Shown here: positions 13,675 through 27,339 of the stretch, one piece after another
How the letters are laid out: the number at the start of each line of letters is the position of its first letter
How positions within the stretch are numbered: the first letter of the stretch is position 1
Assembly: GCF_008831285.2 (NCBI RefSeq)
Contig: NC_045141.1
Location: forward strand, 26,835,315 to 26,899,314
DNA: 64,000 bases
Direction of reading: 5' to 3'
Source: Nymphaea colorata
Lineage: Eukaryota; Streptophyta; Magnoliopsida; Nymphaeales; Nymphaeaceae
Position numbers and translations under genes: made by a program
The notes under the pieces: generated by a model
The model's database searches: none
Seen by the model: the letters and a program-made list of their open reading frames with translations, nothing else
What the model was told of the DNA's origin: nothing

Positions 13675-16600
13675 TTAGCTCTGCTGGTCATCTGAATTCC
13701 CATCTCGAAATTTCTCAAGAATTAAATTACAATTGTTCATTGTACGGGCGTCAAGGAGGCTGTGGTTCCACAGCTTGATCATGAATAACCTCCAACACCT
13801 GCACACATGCAAACTCATCATCCTTTCAAGAAAACAACCACGTTCATGTACATCCAGTCCATCCTCAAGTACTCATCGCATACACAGCAGCAGCATGTAA
13901 GATAAAAGGGAAAAAGATGACGAATGGGAACAGATTAGATAAAGGAAGTAAACGCAGTTATAACCTAGTACAGTTACATGAACATGCAGAAGTGACCCTT
14001 ATACAATGGAAAAAAGAAGAACACAAAAATGGCCAGAAGTCCCAGGGAAATGCCAGATGGGTTGAGTTTTAGGGGTTGCTTGGCAATGAGAACAGTTTGT
14101 AACTGTTCTATGAATCTGACCCAAAGATTGGGACAGATTCATGGAACACCTGTTCCATGAATCTGTCCCAATTTTTAGGCGCAATATCCATGAACAATTA
14201 CAAACTGTTCTCATTGCCAAACAGCCCCGTAACCTTGCCAAGCAGACAGGACAGGACGGGGAAAATTCAAACTCTGACGGATTGTCCTAAACATAAATGT
14301 GTGTTCCCCATTAGGTTGGGTGCATATGCACATCCTTCATTTGCATGCAAACTGGAGAATAGGAAATCCAACCCACCACATCAGTGCTGGTATACGAACA
14401 AGGTCACGACCATGCAGCTTTGAAAAAGCTTCGCAGGCCCAAGGAATATGACCATCTGCCAGAACCCTACAAGAAAAAGAAAACTCACCATCATAATTAC
14501 ATATAAAAATCACATGTGCTAGAATATTAGGATCCACCCAAAAGAGTTTTACATTATTTAATCAAAAAATTAGAAACCATAAAGAATGAACACTGACATG
14601 AAAAAACATAGCATTTTTTATTTTCCTCCTCTAAAGGTCTTCAGATATAACCAGACCTGTGCAGTTCTTTTGTTCTCCATGGATGGAACAATTCTTTTTG
14701 TACATAGAAACAGTATTGATCACTAAAAAGGCATTTCTTTGATCTGCATCTTCCACTCATCCCTCTTTCAGAACCGAATTTTGTTTAATTGCCTTCTGTA
14801 ACACATCTCATAGCAAGTGATGCATCTATAGAAAAGGAGACGTATTGCCATAAAGATATCTGCAGGAGAGTGTTGGCTACGGTCATGTCACTAAGCAATC
14901 TGGGGATTCAATGAGTCAATAACTAACGACAACTAGCCAATGAATGCTTAATCATAAGGCTTGTACTAACCTAATTCTACGAGATTTGTGAACCTATAGT
15001 AGCAGCCAGATGGACGATCCATTTTCTGTAAAAACCAACCACAACCCGTCTACATACCCACTCATCCACACTTGAAAACACATTAACAGGTGCTTGCACA
15101 CACAGAAAACCGAGAAACAACAAATGCAGGCCTCATAAATTCATTTCTGGGTCCAAAATCAAGAGGATTATCCATGTGTCATGCAGATCAACTGTGGGGG
15201 TGCAAGTGCACGTATGATGCATGGCACTTTCCTGTAAAGCTTGGGGTACAGGTGAGGCAAGGGCGTATGTACGTGTGAGAAGGAAAGAAAATTAAAAGTT
15301 AAAAGAAACTTTAAATAAATTGTAACAAAGAGAACTTTATAAAAGTAACAATGCAACGTTAAAAAGAGATTTTTCGTAAATTGTAAAAGCAGTCTTTCTT
15401 TGAATTTTCTAATAAAAGAAAAGTTCAGAAGCCAAAAATAAAAACTCTATATGTACAAAACTTGCATATTTTCTCCCCTGCACCCATGGTTGAACCTTGC
15501 AGCCACTGCCTGTCCTCCACCTGCTGCAGCCAGGAATTCCTCTTCTTATTCCTTTCTCCTTCCTCTCCTTCTTCTTGCGAATTTTGCTGCATCAAACCAG
15601 CACCTGCACCTGTAGATGCAACTGCATCGCATCCATGCAGGTGCAGGCCCAAACAGGGGCATCCGTGTGACAAAGCCCTAACAATATTGATTCTAGTCCA
15701 TTTGATATATTGGTTTACACTCGGCCACCCACAATTTCATTTAACATGCAGTTAAATTGCAGTCCAATTTAAATTGCGATTTAATAGAGTTGCTACCAGT
15801 TATTTAAATGGTGTACCTTGTTGATTGGAAAATGATTTCAAACATAGCATGTAGATAATTAACAGATATACACAAAAGAGAAACATCATCATCGTCTCAG
15901 TTCTCCCAAAATCTTGTGGTCAGGAACTAGACTTAATGCCAAATGCTGTTAATAAAAAAGACACTAGAATTAAGAGAAAAAAAGAAAGACAATATAAGGT
16001 GAAAAGGAAAACCAAATTGGCCACTACAAATTATTACCTTTGTTTTCTCACAAAGGAATTCCAGAGATGCATAATCTGCTTCTCATCCTTGGTCACATCC
16101 ACAAAATCATCAAGCATCTGAAACAATATAATGAAAGAAGAATCTTTTATTAAAAACATCACATAAAGATGGCACCATGGACCGTTCATTTACTGTATTT
16201 CAGCAAAACTAATGACATGACCAGCACATACAAAGTACCAGTCAGACCTTAAAACTGGAACCATATCTACAGAGTGGTCAAAAACAGGTACCATAGTTAT
16301 TACGATTCTGCCCCCAAATGTTAAAACCAGACAATGAAGGAGGTTGGAACCATATTCATACCCTTCGATCTTCAAAATCAGCAATGTCATCATCAACCTC
16401 GTCTTCACTGTCACGGTCTGACAACACTTGCTCCAATGCCATTGGCTTCAATTGAGAAAAACAATACCATCAGCCAAACACACACAGCAAGAAGTTTTGT
16501 AACCATATTCTCATTTGGAACCAGATGTTGCAGGACCATACAATTAAATAAAAAACTTGAACTAAAATAAAAATAGCACTTCTCAGCATTGAGATGCAAC

Positions 16601-19600
16601 AGACCACGACATGTATAACAGTGGCAACCATTTAGATGCCAACAAAGTAAAATAGGTGGAAATTAAAAATGCAGTTACAACAATAATAAGATAAAGGAGC
16701 CAGTCGCCTGCTGATTTATGTCCACAAAAAGCACAAATTGCAACTACAAGTTATACCAGAAGTTTTGCTTCTTTCTTGGGAAATAGATAAAGGAACAGTT
16801 TAGACTCTCTGTGAAAACTCTTCTCTCACACAGAGCATCTGTACCATATATGACTGTACGAAATGAAACCACCATCATTCACTGAAACATTTTGTATGCC
16901 AAGCACGTTCCACCAACTGCTTACATGTCTAGGAAATGTTCTAATAAAATTTTTCAGAGATTGTCTGCTGCTTGCTTAGTTCCATGACAGACTCAAAATC
17001 AGATGCATTTCTTCAATTCAGTCATCATTCACAGGGTATCCTAGAGAGGATACTGCTAAGTGCATTGGATTCACAGTAGAGATGATATAGGTGACTGCAT
17101 TGAACAGTCATCCATTATCTTTTTATTGGACAGGTTTTGGGCAAGGTACTTGTAGATAATTGGATGGAAGATGGAGAAAACCACTAGCTTGTGAAGTAAC
17201 TTTGTTATGGTAATACTCAGGTGATAACCTCCCCAAAACATCACAGACTGCCATCCACCAGGTAAAAGTCTATACTACAACACTTTGATGCCACCATGAC
17301 ACCAACATAGCTTATGGCAATGATTTCTGCGTTGAAATTTCAGCCTAAGGTGCCTAAAATCCACATATAGGTAGAAAGAAAGTTAATCAATTGCAATGAC
17401 AATCTAGTATGCAATGTTAACAACATGAGATACTTAAATGGCATTATCAGCAGCCTGTTTTTACTTCTTCATAGCATGGAATGAATGTCAGAATCCCAGA
17501 TAACTATGGTAAATCAGGCCAGACAAGATGAGTCCAAGTATTAGGTTAAGTACAATGTATATGGACTAATTAAGATGGTAATTGTTATTCCTAATTAAGA
17601 TGGTTATTGTTATTCAAACAAAAGTTAGATGTAATTGTCATAGAAGTAGACGCTTTAGCTCGTGAGAACACTGTTGCATAGGTGTGGGCGTGGCGACATT
17701 ATATATCATTGTCACAAATATTGTTTTCGGGTATTAAACGGCGAGGTTTTTCTTGGGTATAATACAGTAGAGTTGTTTTTCTCGAGAAAATCTTGGCAAG
17801 TTATAAAAAAGTTTTAAAAGGAAAAATCCTAAAAATAACATGTGAAAAATATGAAAATAAAGATCTGGTAACTAGAAAAATGTAAAAGCAAGAAAAAAAA
17901 TGCAAAAAGATGAAAAGATGAAAAAAAAACGAAAAACACTCAAAAAAAATGTTTTTGTATTTCTTTTCATTTTGGCATTTTTTTTCAAAAAAATGTTTTT
18001 TGCATTTTTTAATAAAACTCATTTTCTGTGACACTGTTTCCATATATATATATATATATTCTATTAGTGAATAAACCAAAAATAGGCAAATTGTCGGTTG
18101 CCACACCTGACTTGTGTTGACTTGAGTGCAGCAACCTTTGAAGAGTCAATGTTACTTAGCACTGAAGAAATAATACATGTACATGCTATATTGTGCTAGA
18201 TCGACAAATAAACAACTTCAGCCACCAAAGAGGAATAGAATCTCATGGGAAACAACCTAGAGGAAACCGACCAAAGTTTCAATACTTCAAAGGAATCACC
18301 TATTACCTGAGCTCGATGAGAGTGAAAAAACTGCCGCTTTTGGAGAAGTGCACGGCTAGAAACAAAAGGATAAAATCAGAAAGGACAACAAGCATAACAT
18401 CCAGCAGGTGCTGGAAGATTCACATAAACTAATAAGTTCAAGCCAAAATCTGGATGGCTTATCTAGGAAAGCATATATGACAAATACACAAAAAAACTTA
18501 CTTTCTTGGATCTGCTCTCTCAGCAGATAACTTTCGCGTTTTTGCAAATGGAAGCATTGCTGGTGGAGCAAGATTGCTTCCAGATCCAGGCATAGCACAT
18601 TCAGCACTTCCAGAATCCTGTGCAGTGATAGCACAAACACCAGCTGCATTAGGGCTTGATGCAGCAGGTTGTATGCACTCTGCAGTGCATCGATCATCAA
18701 TGAGCACTGAGTTCTCAGCTTTATGTCTTTTCAAAACCAAATGATTTTCATCTGATGATGTTTCTACCATCTTCCCCTCATCTACCTTGCCAAAATCACC
18801 ATCTGTATCATGAAACTCAGGAGTCAATGATTCAGAAAACAAGTTAAAGAAGTTATCACAACAAACAGACACAAATACTAACCATTTTTGGACCTTTCAC
18901 GTGATGACAACCTTGAAGGAGCAGAGAAGATAGGAGATGTTGAAATGGCCATAGGAGATGAACTTGTACATGCATTCTTATCCACACAATCCTCAGAAGT
19001 ATCTGCCCTGCCATCATCAGGTGACTCTAGTTTCAAAACCTGTGGTTGAACAAACCTGCCGTTCTGGCCAAAGGCCTTGCTTCTCCTTCGTCTACCTGAT
19101 TTCGAGCTGGCAAGTGAAAAGAAAACAAAGCAAACTACAGAGATCAAAAAACAAAAATAACAACAATAATTTCTTCTTGAAAGTTCTGCAAGGAGTTGAG
19201 GAAGTGAATAGAACCAAAATTCACCAATAGAAAAATGTCTGGAGACGTGGATCAATACCATCTGCGACAACCTTCACAAAAACAAAAACAAAAATTATAC
19301 TACAGTCAAGAAAAATGATTTGATTAGAGGCACATGTGACATCTTTAATCAACAACAAAGAAGATACAGTTCTTAAACGTATGGCAGAAATTTCAGTTTG
19401 CAATCTAGTTTTTGCACGTGACAAGCAATCCTTGAGAGGCTAACCCAATTTAACTTCTAACCAGAATAAAGCAACCCTCAAGGTTAAATCAATCACAAAC
19501 AGAATCACAAAAGTAACATTCTATTAATCATTATTGAAATATGTAAAAGATCAGCCAAATATAAATTATAAAAAAAAAAAAAACTATCATGCAGAATATG

Positions 19601-22600
19601 CACAGCAGATAAAGAACCCAGCACCAGCAAATATACTGACCTATGCACAGTACCTTTTTCAATTGCCCATCTAACAAAGAAAATCAGGAAAATGCACTAA
19701 CAAACATTGTTCAAAGTTCTGCTCTAATTATTCATCATAAGGAGTACAAAGTTCTAACCTCAGATCGCCATGTATCAGTTTTGACAGAAACATTAACAGC
19801 CTGGTACTCTTCTGTTACCTGCAATTGCCATGAATACCTTGTTCAGATAACCACAATAATACAATAAGACAACACATTGGGAACCCCAGAGTTTACCGAC
19901 CCAAAATTCAAAATTAAATAGATCATGGCATGAGGTCAAGTGATGCCGCAGGCCCTAAAATAGCAAGCAGAAGTTGGTGAGATAAACTAAGTTACACTTA
20001 AAGACATCTGCAAGAAATCACATAGATTGTGTACCAGGAAAATGAAGAAAAACAAAATAAGAGATGGAGAACCATAAAAAACCTTGAAGCTTGCACATTG
20101 CACCAAGCAAAATGGACAGGAGAAGTCCTCAGTAACTGTTTACCAAGTTCAACATATAGAAACTCATTAGAGAAAAGCACAAGAAAATGATCTGGAAAGA
20201 GGTGCAGGATGAAAGTCTCTTGGTCAATATGCTTTTAGCACCAGCAGGCAATCAAGACGTCTATAACCAAAACGTTTCATCATCGTGGAGGATTACAAAG
20301 GTTAACCAACCTCAACGCACATCAATAAGAGAATCCTCAAATCCCCATATAGTAATATCTGGATGAGAAGGTGGCCTAGACTTGATGGGCTACTACATTA
20401 TACTTTATGACCACACACTAAACTATTTTAGCATTCAACGGAAAGGCTTTGCGTGAATAGGAAAAAACTAAAATAACATAAAAATGATTCTTTACAACTC
20501 TGACCTTCAGTTTTCTGCAATGTGTTGTTGTAATATCTGTAGTTGAAGATGACATTTCCTGTCCTTAATCTATCAAGGAACGTTGAAATCCATTAGGATC
20601 CATCATAATTTATATTGAAAAAATAAAAAGGAAACAGGAACCTCCAAAGTAACTGAGAGACAGTGCAAGCACAAGCCCATTTGGCATTTTCAATTGTCAA
20701 ACAAAGTTGCTTTGTTAACCATACCAGATATTACCAGTGAATGCAGATGTTCACAATGCAGCTGTCAGAGCTTTCCAACACTTTCGACACTCCATTCATA
20801 TCCATCACCCGAATCCAAAACTATTAAGTATGTCAAGTGCCTCCTTGGAAAACCCTAACACTCTCCAAATGCTCCAATTAACGGACATTCAACTACATTT
20901 TTAAGTATGGAAAAGTTTGGAAGTGTTTGCATGGGGGCAAAGGAAGAAGTGAAAATTTCCATCAGTACACTTTGGGGAAGAGAATTTTTTCAAGGAGAGG
21001 AAAATTTCATCATGATTGTGCTTCTACTTGTTTTAAGCCGGAAGTGCTGGCTTAAGAAGCCAAACCCCTATGGGGAGAAAAAAAAAAAACCCTTAAGCAC
21101 ATTCTAGATTGAATGGAACCAACGGGCTCCAACCAGGTTCTAGTTTGCAAATAAGCAACTTCTTGCAACTTGCAAAACATGGCAATGTGGATTTTCACTT
21201 CTATGATAGCTTTCTGTTACAAAAGAGACATATATCTGTTGTAGAATCTGCAGTTACATGGTTTGCTTGTGGAGTCACTTCCATATGTTCAATATATTCA
21301 GCTTAGACTTAACTTGGCTGGGCTGTACAAAAATAGAATCCTAGAAGTATTAAACTTCAATTCTATCTACTGCTTGTATTTCCACCTTGGCTTACTTTTC
21401 ACGGTTATAAGTTAAAGAGTATAGACATAATAGAGGGCAGCAAGAGTACATGCAATAGATAACTTGTCCTTCTCTCCAAATTATCTATTGCTAAAAATGA
21501 TTTTCTATCTGTGCACGAGCATATTGTGACATAACTAATACAATTAATAATGGCACTTCGTATATTATCTTTTTCATTGAATCATGTGTTTCTTACTCAG
21601 TGATTACACTATTGGAGGTTTTGATCACAACAAAACTACGTTGAATCGTTGATAAATGTGCAGCTTGAAAGTGTGTGAATGTCTACTGGCAAAGGACAAC
21701 AAACCAACAGAAATCAAGAACACTTACCGAACAATGTGAGATAAGGAAGAAGCAGGAACATCATGGTATGAGTAGGAATCATAAGGAGACCTCTCTCTTG
21801 CACCAAGTTCTTGTGCATAAATATTGACTTGCATTTGCTTCATTGCACTCTTCTGAAAAGAAGAAAACAACCAAAGATTGCAAAAATTCACACACTCAAG
21901 CCACATCAGACGACAGAAAAAGAGCAAGAAATACTGAAAGCCAGTTAACTTACCATAGACAATGAGGCACGAGTCTGAAATTTTATACAATTCTCAACAC
22001 CTGAATTCCCGTGCTATATACAAAAGGAAACAAACATCCAATGTCAAACATCTTTTTCCTTAATATTATGATTTGAAACGCATATATAGGCAGAAGAGTT
22101 CTTAAAAAAGGAAGCACGTCATTATAAAAAAACATTGCTTAAAATTTTCAAATCAGCACACGCAATATCAGAAACATGCTACATCACCCCACTACAAATG
22201 GAAAATATAAGGCCGGCCTATCCAATGGTCATAGAAGGCACAATTTTTAGCATCTATAACTAGCACAGCCACAATGAAATTTTAACATAGTTAGAAATAC
22301 TGCATAGCATTGTACACACACCTCAAGAATGCTGGGATGCAAGTCAACCATTTGCAGCACTTCAGTCCTGTGCCCCATATGTAAGCTTGCAGATTCTTCC
22401 CATGAAGAACTGAGAAAATCCAAAGGTAATTTTCCCCAGTGACAAAGGCTGCCAAATTTAGCTGGAAAATAGAAAAAGATTCTCAAGAAGTACCTAAAAA
22501 TAGTTTCCAAAGAAGGTTTCGAAATTGCAGTAAGCAGCAATTTTGTGTAATAACAGGAGTTTGACATGCATTCAATCCCAACAAACACTAATATGATGTC

Positions 22601-25600
22601 AGAAAAAGCTATTCAGTCCTCCCATGCAACTATATAAAGAACATATAAGGTTCAATCGGCAACCAAGAGTTGAAATAAAATGCCAACGGCAATAGAAAAT
22701 GGAGGTGTGAGTAAGTTGGTCAGAGCGCCCTTTCACCAAGTAGTGGAGAACAGCTAATCTCCCCTTTCATCTTCACTCCTTAACGCCTAGTCAAGATGGT
22801 GGGCAGAAGGCATTAACCACTCATTAGAACCTCAACAAATCCTTATATCCCCTCTCACTGATTGCTTCCAGTCAGAATCCTAATGGAGTTCTTGATATGC
22901 AAGAGTCCAAAGGCTGTGCAATTTGATGCTAAAGGATCATGACAAGGGTCTGTTGCAAAAGATAAATAGATACGATAGACAAGTAAACAGTTTCCCCTTG
23001 GCAAACCAAGGTGCATTTGTCATCCTCCATTAGAACTCTTGTGGCAGATGCCCTCAATAATACTGCAGCACAAATTGCCTTACATGGAAATCCAATTGAG
23101 ACAGTATAGTTTTTTTTCCTGTAGTCAAGGCTCTCAATTTTCCTATGCCGATAGAAATGTCAAAAAATGAGGGTATTGACACAACCAATATCTTCCACAA
23201 TAATCAAGAACCTCTTGATAGCTGTTTTCCTCATTTTCTTTCTATTACCAAATTGATTTTCATGGTATTGTAACATGTGCATAAAATTTTTCTAGTGCCA
23301 GGCATCAATGAAGACCTTGGGAGGACAATTACAAAGTTGAAGCTCAGAGAAAGCACACAAAAAGTTCACACTTAAACCTTACATGAAAGAAATGCAAAAG
23401 AAGAAATGCTGCCATCTGCAGATTGGTTTCTCAATTCCCCTACAAATTGCGACAGACAAGTACTAGTCAAAAAGCATGGACATAACTATAGCGATAGGAA
23501 GAAAACTAGATAACCTAATTCATACCAAAAGTAACAAATAAGATTGCGACATTGCCAGATTTAGCATCAATGGATAGCTTCCTAATCTCTGGAAGAATAA
23601 AACTAGCTTCTGTCTGATCTCTTCTTCCAAATTCACTGCATGCAGTAATTGGACATGCCCGAATGATCCGATAGTTCACAGATTTCTGCAAGGTAGCTTC
23701 AAAATTATTTCCACATTTACAATATGTATCAGTGTTATGCATGCTTCGAGTAGCTATACAAATGTTGTAGAATGTAAAAGAGCATGATATATGTGTCCAC
23801 ATGTCCTCATACATCTTTAACAATTAAGCAATAACAAAAAATTATACCTCTGACACAGTAATATCAGAAACAGGTGCAGCTAGGAGTACAAAGAGGGGAA
23901 AGAAGCTTTGCAGTTCCACTCCATCAGGGACAAATGCCGGAAGTGAAATAGTTAATTGTATTCTACAAATATAAGAGAATCATAATCCAATCAGATAACT
24001 CTCATTTAAGTAGCAATCAAGTTACCAAAACCACTGTAAAAAACAAACAACATTTAAGCATGAAAATGAAAAGTTTGATAAGCAGCAGCCAGGTTCTGAG
24101 AATCTGAATCCATGCCACATGCACATTTTTAGCCCAGTAACCTCACTTTTTTACAAGTCATTTTTGACACGACCATGTAAACAGCCATATCTTTCTATCT
24201 ACACAACATCCTGCCATGTGGGTCTAAACCTGCTTTATGGTCGGATATTTGTTGCCAATGCTTGACAAGTTTCCAAGATGTTGTTGGGCATGAAATTGTG
24301 CCAACAACAGATTCAACAGGCTGCTCTTTGTCTACATAAATTTAGAATAGCCATACTAAAGGAACGTGAGGACAAATCTTTCTTTAATTTCTAAAATTTG
24401 CTGCAATTCTTATGTTAGCCCATCTAAGAATCATGTGAATTACCAGATAATGATTTATCTTCTGGATCGACACTTACAATACTTTAAAAAAAAACATCCA
24501 ACAAGTGCAAAGCAGTGTTTTTAGAAAAAACGATGTACGTTGGAAGGACCTGAAAAAGGCACATAATTTGAGGTGTCTAAGACTCTCAACAGGTAGATGA
24601 ATCCAGAAGCAGACAACCAGATACAGTTACACCACCATTATTGACCTTCAAAGTTCAAACCAAACCCATTAACGCAAAGATGTTCAATTTCCCAAATTCC
24701 AAGTACAAGATGAACTTCCTATGCACTAATTCATAATCAGACAATAACACCAAGTGTGGAAGGATGGATTTTCTGATGAAAGTATAGACAGATGTTAAAA
24801 ATGTAAAAGCATCCAAAGTGTCGAAAACATGCATTAGATTGTCAAATGGTGAAGTGGAACAGTAGAGCTGGAAGGACAACAAGCAAAATGATAAAGAAGA
24901 GTTACCTTTTTTTGTGTTTTGCCTGTATCTTGTAATGCAAACAGCGTTGAAGAAATGATGGCTGAAGCACAAAGAGTTTACTAGATTATTCTCTTATGAT
25001 CTAGATACAGATAGAATGTTAAAATACTCTTACCCAAAAGGGAACTTCTAAGTTCTAACTTCTAACTGTGTCACAAAGGAATGAATACAGATAATCACCT
25101 TAAACCAGAAAGAGGGGAAGACTTACGTGCCGTAGAGCCCGACGTTGGAGAATATTATAGAGCTCGACAGGTTTACAGTAAACAGAAAGACTTTCTTCAG
25201 CTGCTGCAGCCTCTTCTGTGGATAAATGAACCCTAGAATCTTGACGGCACATTTGTTCTACAGTCCTAGGATGACTGCAACTGCACCCAAGATTCCTGCA
25301 TTATGTACAAGAATAACAGCAAAAATAGGATAATTAAAATTTTGAAAAGAAGAAAGGGAGACTAAAAAGCTTGGACAGAGATAATAACTATAACATGCGA
25401 TCAAATTCTAATGCAAAAACAGCATGAAGAAACAGACTTAGAGTAGTGGGCAAAGCTGCTAGTAAAAACAGTTATAACATAGAATGCCAACAGCAGTAGA
25501 GATGAATATCTTGCATGCATGGAATAAAACTTGTCGCACAATGTTTATCTGACCTAGGGTAGCTGGTACTCATGGCCATTCAGAGCACCAGAATGCCAAT

Positions 25601-25969
25601 TGATATAACCCCCCTCCTATATTACACACTACACTGCATAGAATACAGTGCATTATAGCTGAATATTTAAGAAAAGCATTGAATCAAGATACTCTAATAG
25701 AGAAATTCATGCAATGCCAAACAAGTACAATTTTAAAACACAAATAACCTACATAGATAGATGCCCAATTGCAGAGACTAGTATTCAAGATCACCGACCA
25801 AAAGAGATCACAATCATCAGATCCTAATTCAGAAAATAAAGCAAATCATTTACAAATACAAGGGAAGGCCCATCCGACCCACGTGACCTCAAATACATAA
25901 ACAGCTAGGCAGCAAGTAAAGAAGAAGAATATACGTTGTTTCACGAACTACCAATGGTAAGCCAGGCAT
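13675..25969 (-). CDS. EMF2: EMF2-like Polycomb PRC2 subunit (Su(z)12/VEFS family)
   Basis: This is a core subunit of plant PRC2, the nuclear complex that deposits H3K27me3 and represses floral genes. I read 20 coding exons, 5' to 3': 25969-25935, 25295-25127, 24961-24906, 23962-23848, 23685-23526, 22461-22322, 22013-21954, 21852-21728, 20569-20505, 20135-20083, 19954-19901, 19818-19759, 19271-19225, 19106-18883, 18802-18502, 18355-18307, 16445-16362, 16117-16038, 14466-14377 and 13798-13675. They join in phase to 2091 nt (696 aa) with no stop. The N terminus MPGLPLVVRET and the segment EQMCRQDSR..YCKPVELYNIL are typical of the EMF2 clade, not VRN2/FIS2. A C2H2 finger (CPFCLVQC, then GLRHHLTSCH) lies near residues 315-340. 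The C-terminal VEFS box (about 572-696) has an acidic patch, then ADGHIPWACEAF and WCWRLFMIKLWNH. Arabidopsis EMF2 is somewhat shorter, as I recall it. Transposon-like sequence lies in the introns. Function is inferred from homology. Confidence 0.95.
14072..14228. mobile_element. Long-hairpin MITE in the last EMF2 intron
   Basis: The ends are long inverted repeats: GGGGTTGCTTGGCAATGAGA on the left, and the reverse complement of the right end reads GGGGCTGTTTGGCAATGAGA. The element is about 157 bp. Flanks are TTA on the left (14069-14071) and GTA on the right, so the target duplication is imperfect. The whole element can fold on itself, including a perfect inner stem at 14127-14172. It sits in the intron between the exons at 14466-14377 and 13798-13675. 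Terminal sequence resembles Tourist/PIF-Harbinger MITEs; no transposase is encoded. Confidence 0.8.
14127..14172. repeat. Perfect 22-bp inverted repeat with 2-nt loop
   Basis: The arms at 14127-14148 and 14151-14172 are exact reverse complements (left arm starts ATTGGGACAGATTC, right arm ends GAATCTGTCCCAAT), with CC between them. It forms the tip of the MITE hairpin. When transcribed within the EMF2 pre-mRNA it would fold into a long stem and could be a small-RNA source. Confidence 0.85.
17640..18060. repeat. AT-rich repeat-like block in an EMF2 intron
   Basis: The block lies in the intron between the exons at 18355-18307 and 16445-16362. From about 17820 to 18020 there are A-runs on one side and T-runs on the other (for example ATGCAAAAAGATG against GCATTTTTT), forming an imperfect inverted repeat. 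It ends in a TA microsatellite at about 18043-18059. It looks like transposon-derived or low-complexity sequence. I cannot assign a family. Confidence 0.4.
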
Positions 25970-27258
25970 TTTGACACTTAATATTCCGGATTGAAGACAA
26001 ACGCATAGCTTTTTACCAAGCCTCACAGATATTCAACGGTTAGTAGGAGGATAACATAATTCTCCTGCACAAAACCTGCACCAGTTCAAAAGATTGTAAA
26101 TAACATAAGGATAGTCTCCAGCAAAAAATGAAACAACTCAAACAGCCATTAAAAATATATAATTGTCCAGATATTAACAGTGTGTCTATATATGGACTAG
26201 TATGCATCACACATACACACACCCCTAAATCATGGTTCCACAGGACTGCTGCCTACAAACTGCATTGCACATTGAGCTACTGGTTTTGATGGGACATCCT
26301 CAAACCGTCAATGTACGTTACAACAACATCTTTGGACAGTCCAATTGGTTTATAGACTATTCACACAATGGTGATGCTTGGAGCTTTTTCATTTTACAGT
26401 GTCCATCAGCATTAACAAATAACAAATTCATATTATTTTTCTTGAGATTCATACCCAATTATTCCAAAATGCAGATGCTTGCCCAATGCCCATGGTTTGA
26501 TGCTGTCAAACTCTTTTTCTCGGCTAAATGGAATAATAAAATCTGAAACGTGTTATGCTGTTAGCGAAAATGGTGCCTACATTGACTCGTAGTTATACCA
26601 CTCGTGGAAACTATACGTTGTAATACATTCACATTTCTTCGTCTTTTGGGTTTTTCACCCACCTAAACTGGTAGCATTAGTAATTATTGCACCGCTCCCA
26701 TTCCTGTTTTGCATGCATTTCTCTTTACGTGTATTCTCTTTGTTTAGTCTTTTTCCCCCTCTGATATGTTATTAGAAAAGCACAATAAATCGACTGCCTT
26801 ATGCAAAACTCTCGAAATAAGTATATTAGGAAAAAAAAAAAAACCCACGCCGAAACAAGATTGGAGCTCACCGAAACGTTGCAGGAAGCTAAATTTGAAA
26901 CACCATGCCAAAACAAGCTTCCATTTCGCTTCAGACTCCAGTAAGAGCCAATAATCGACACCCAAACCGCCCAATAAGCTAAACAGCATAGATTCTCAAC
27001 CACTACACGTTTAGATAAAGAATGATCACCGCCGAGATTGCTTATAAATCCACGTTAAACCGTGACGACTATAAAATAGATCAATAATGAAACAAAATAG
27101 CCTAGCCAAAATTCGCCCCTAGGACAAGAGGCAATGATGCGCTTCAATGTAACGAGCACAATGGTCTAAGAAGAACGAAGAACGAAGGACATAAAATTGT
27201 AATATAATAAAAAAACGCAGTAGAATTGAGGAAAATAAAGAAGACAGAAATCTGTACC

Positions 27259-27305
27259 TTTGCCCTAGCTCCTGAACGAGTTCATATTTTCTGGAAGGGG
27301 GCGAA
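27259..27305 (-). other. EMF2: Probable 5' UTR exon of the EMF2 gene
   Basis: On the minus strand, a GGGCAAAG|GTACAG donor at 27259/27258 follows a short leader located about 30 bp downstream of a TATA box. The start-codon exon is 1.3 kb further on (ATG at 25969), so a leader intron is inferred. Its acceptor is probably one of the CAG sites near 26050-26080. This fits but is not proven by the sequence alone. Confidence 0.5.
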
Positions 27306-27330
27306 AATTTGGGGACTTAGACCAGTCTCC

Positions 27331-27338
27331 TATTTATA
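27331..27338 (-). promoter_or_regulatory. TATA box for the EMF2 gene
   Basis: The minus strand reads CTATAAATAGG, a near-consensus TATA box, about 30 bp before the inferred transcription start of the leader exon and upstream of the donor at 27258. The next plus-strand gene starts 2 kb away, so this box most likely serves EMF2. Confidence 0.55.
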
Positions 27339-27339
27339 G

